51,222 bases of DNA from Terriglobia bacterium. Its GTDB lineage: Bacteria; Acidobacteriota; UBA6911. Position numbers and translations under genes: made by a program. This document shows, one piece after another, positions 51,090 through 51,222 of the stretch (position 1 is the first letter of the stretch; every line of letters begins with the position of its first letter). The notes under the pieces were generated by a model, which ran no database searches, had not been told where the DNA came from, and saw nothing but the letters and a program-made list of their open reading frames with translations. The stretch lies in assembly GCA_020072565.1 (NCBI GenBank), contig JAIQGI010000047.1, forward strand, positions 1 to 51,222, in the 5' to 3' direction.

Positions 51090-51222
51090 TGTACCCCAAA
51101 AACTGGACAGGTGATTAAGGTGTAAAATCGCTGCCGCCTCGGAGGAGCGAGCGATGAAAAGAGAGCGGAAGCGGTATGATGGGACACTCAAGGCCAAGGT
51201 AGCGGTGGAAGCGATCAAAGGC
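51090..51222 (+). mobile_element. IS3-family insertion sequence, left end (cut by window)
   Basis: TGTACCCCAAAAACTGGACA is the left terminal repeat of many IS3-group elements, and the orfA gene begins 64 bases further with GGAGG before it. The right end is beyond the window. It lies 17 bases after the stop of the giant gene. Confidence 0.8.
51154..51222 (+). CDS. IS3-family transposase OrfA, N-terminus (partial)
   Basis: The first 23 codons are M-K-R-E-R-K-R-Y-D-G-T-L-K-A-K-V-A-V-E-A, then I-K-G, the typical start of the helix-turn-helix OrfA of IS3 elements, with a strong GGAGGAG site ahead. The rest lies beyond the window end. Confidence 0.85.
   Translation, partial: MKRERKRYDGTLKAKVAVEAIKG

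Noticed and set aside
1-51222. CRISPR array
   Set aside because: No regularly spaced direct repeats of 24-40 bases with unique spacers; repeats found are dispersed singles or inverted pairs, and there are no cas genes.
42123-51222. Complete prophage or conjugative element
   Set aside because: No capsid, portal, terminase, relaxase or type IV secretion genes; only integrase, primase and Xis-like remnants.

Overview
The window is high-GC bacterial chromosome, about 60% G+C by eye, with Shine-Dalgarno-type starts and sigma70-like promoters. Several traits suggest Acidobacteriota or a close soil lineage. These are an M56/BlaR1 sensor fused to TonB modules, TonB-dependent physiology, large secreted proteins of unknown function, an IS1634-type element, and many short interspersed repeats between genes (GGATTTTGGATT, CACGAAA, GAATGACGAATG and CGCAGAG types). 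This assignment is inference: no rRNA gene is present.

Layout. 1-10.8 kb: the 3' end of groEL with its terminator, a lactate permease, a tiny YtxH-like protein, a PcaD-like hydrolase, an M23 peptidase, a membrane protein/winged-helix/uppS operon, an SDR enzyme, a secreted helical protein, an aminotransferase and a 7Fe ferredoxin. 10.9-17.4 kb: a BlaI/BlaR1-type sensor locus in which the M56 protease carries TonB C-terminal modules, a divergent TonB gene with the same module, a phosphate transporter and an MFS transporter. 17.6-23.2 kb: an intact IS1634-like element inserted exactly at the stop codon of an mrfB-like exonuclease, which is coupled to an mrfA-like helicase (mitomycin-type repair pair). 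23.7-29.5 kb: a secreted protein and a polyphosphate module, sixA divergent from ppx-ppk1. 29.5-35.3 kb: a nucleoside phosphorylase-like gene and a four-gene export operon (adaptor, TPR protein, FtsX/MacB-type permease, TolC) with no ATPase gene. 35.5-41.9 kb (minus strand): an isoprenoid/hopanoid-type cluster of ispH, hpnA-like, two zinc alcohol dehydrogenases and a squalene/presqualene synthase, preceded by an EamA transporter.

42.1-51.2 kb looks accessory. A tRNA-Glu(CTC) is followed by an AT-richer Abi/HEPN-like gene, an integrase C-terminal fragment, a truncated primase/helicase in the same reading frame as that fragment, and an excisionase-like gene. This is the debris of an integrative element. 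Next come an XRE regulator/membrane protein pair and a 1712-residue secreted HEAT-repeat / sialidase-like / calcium-repeat protein. The window ends inside an IS3-family element.

How the genes work together: ppk1/ppx/sixA with the Pit transporter point to phosphate and polyphosphate handling. ispH, hpnA, the hpnD-like gene and uppS (35 kb away) all draw on polyprenyl precursors. blaI/blaR1/tonB form a self-contained envelope-sensing regulon with a visible operator. Best candidates for something new are the BlaR1-TonB locus with its operator-in-spacer, apparently leaderless promoter; the giant HEAT-sialidase protein; the dehydrogenase pair inside the hopanoid-type cluster; and the remodelled tRNA-Glu element.
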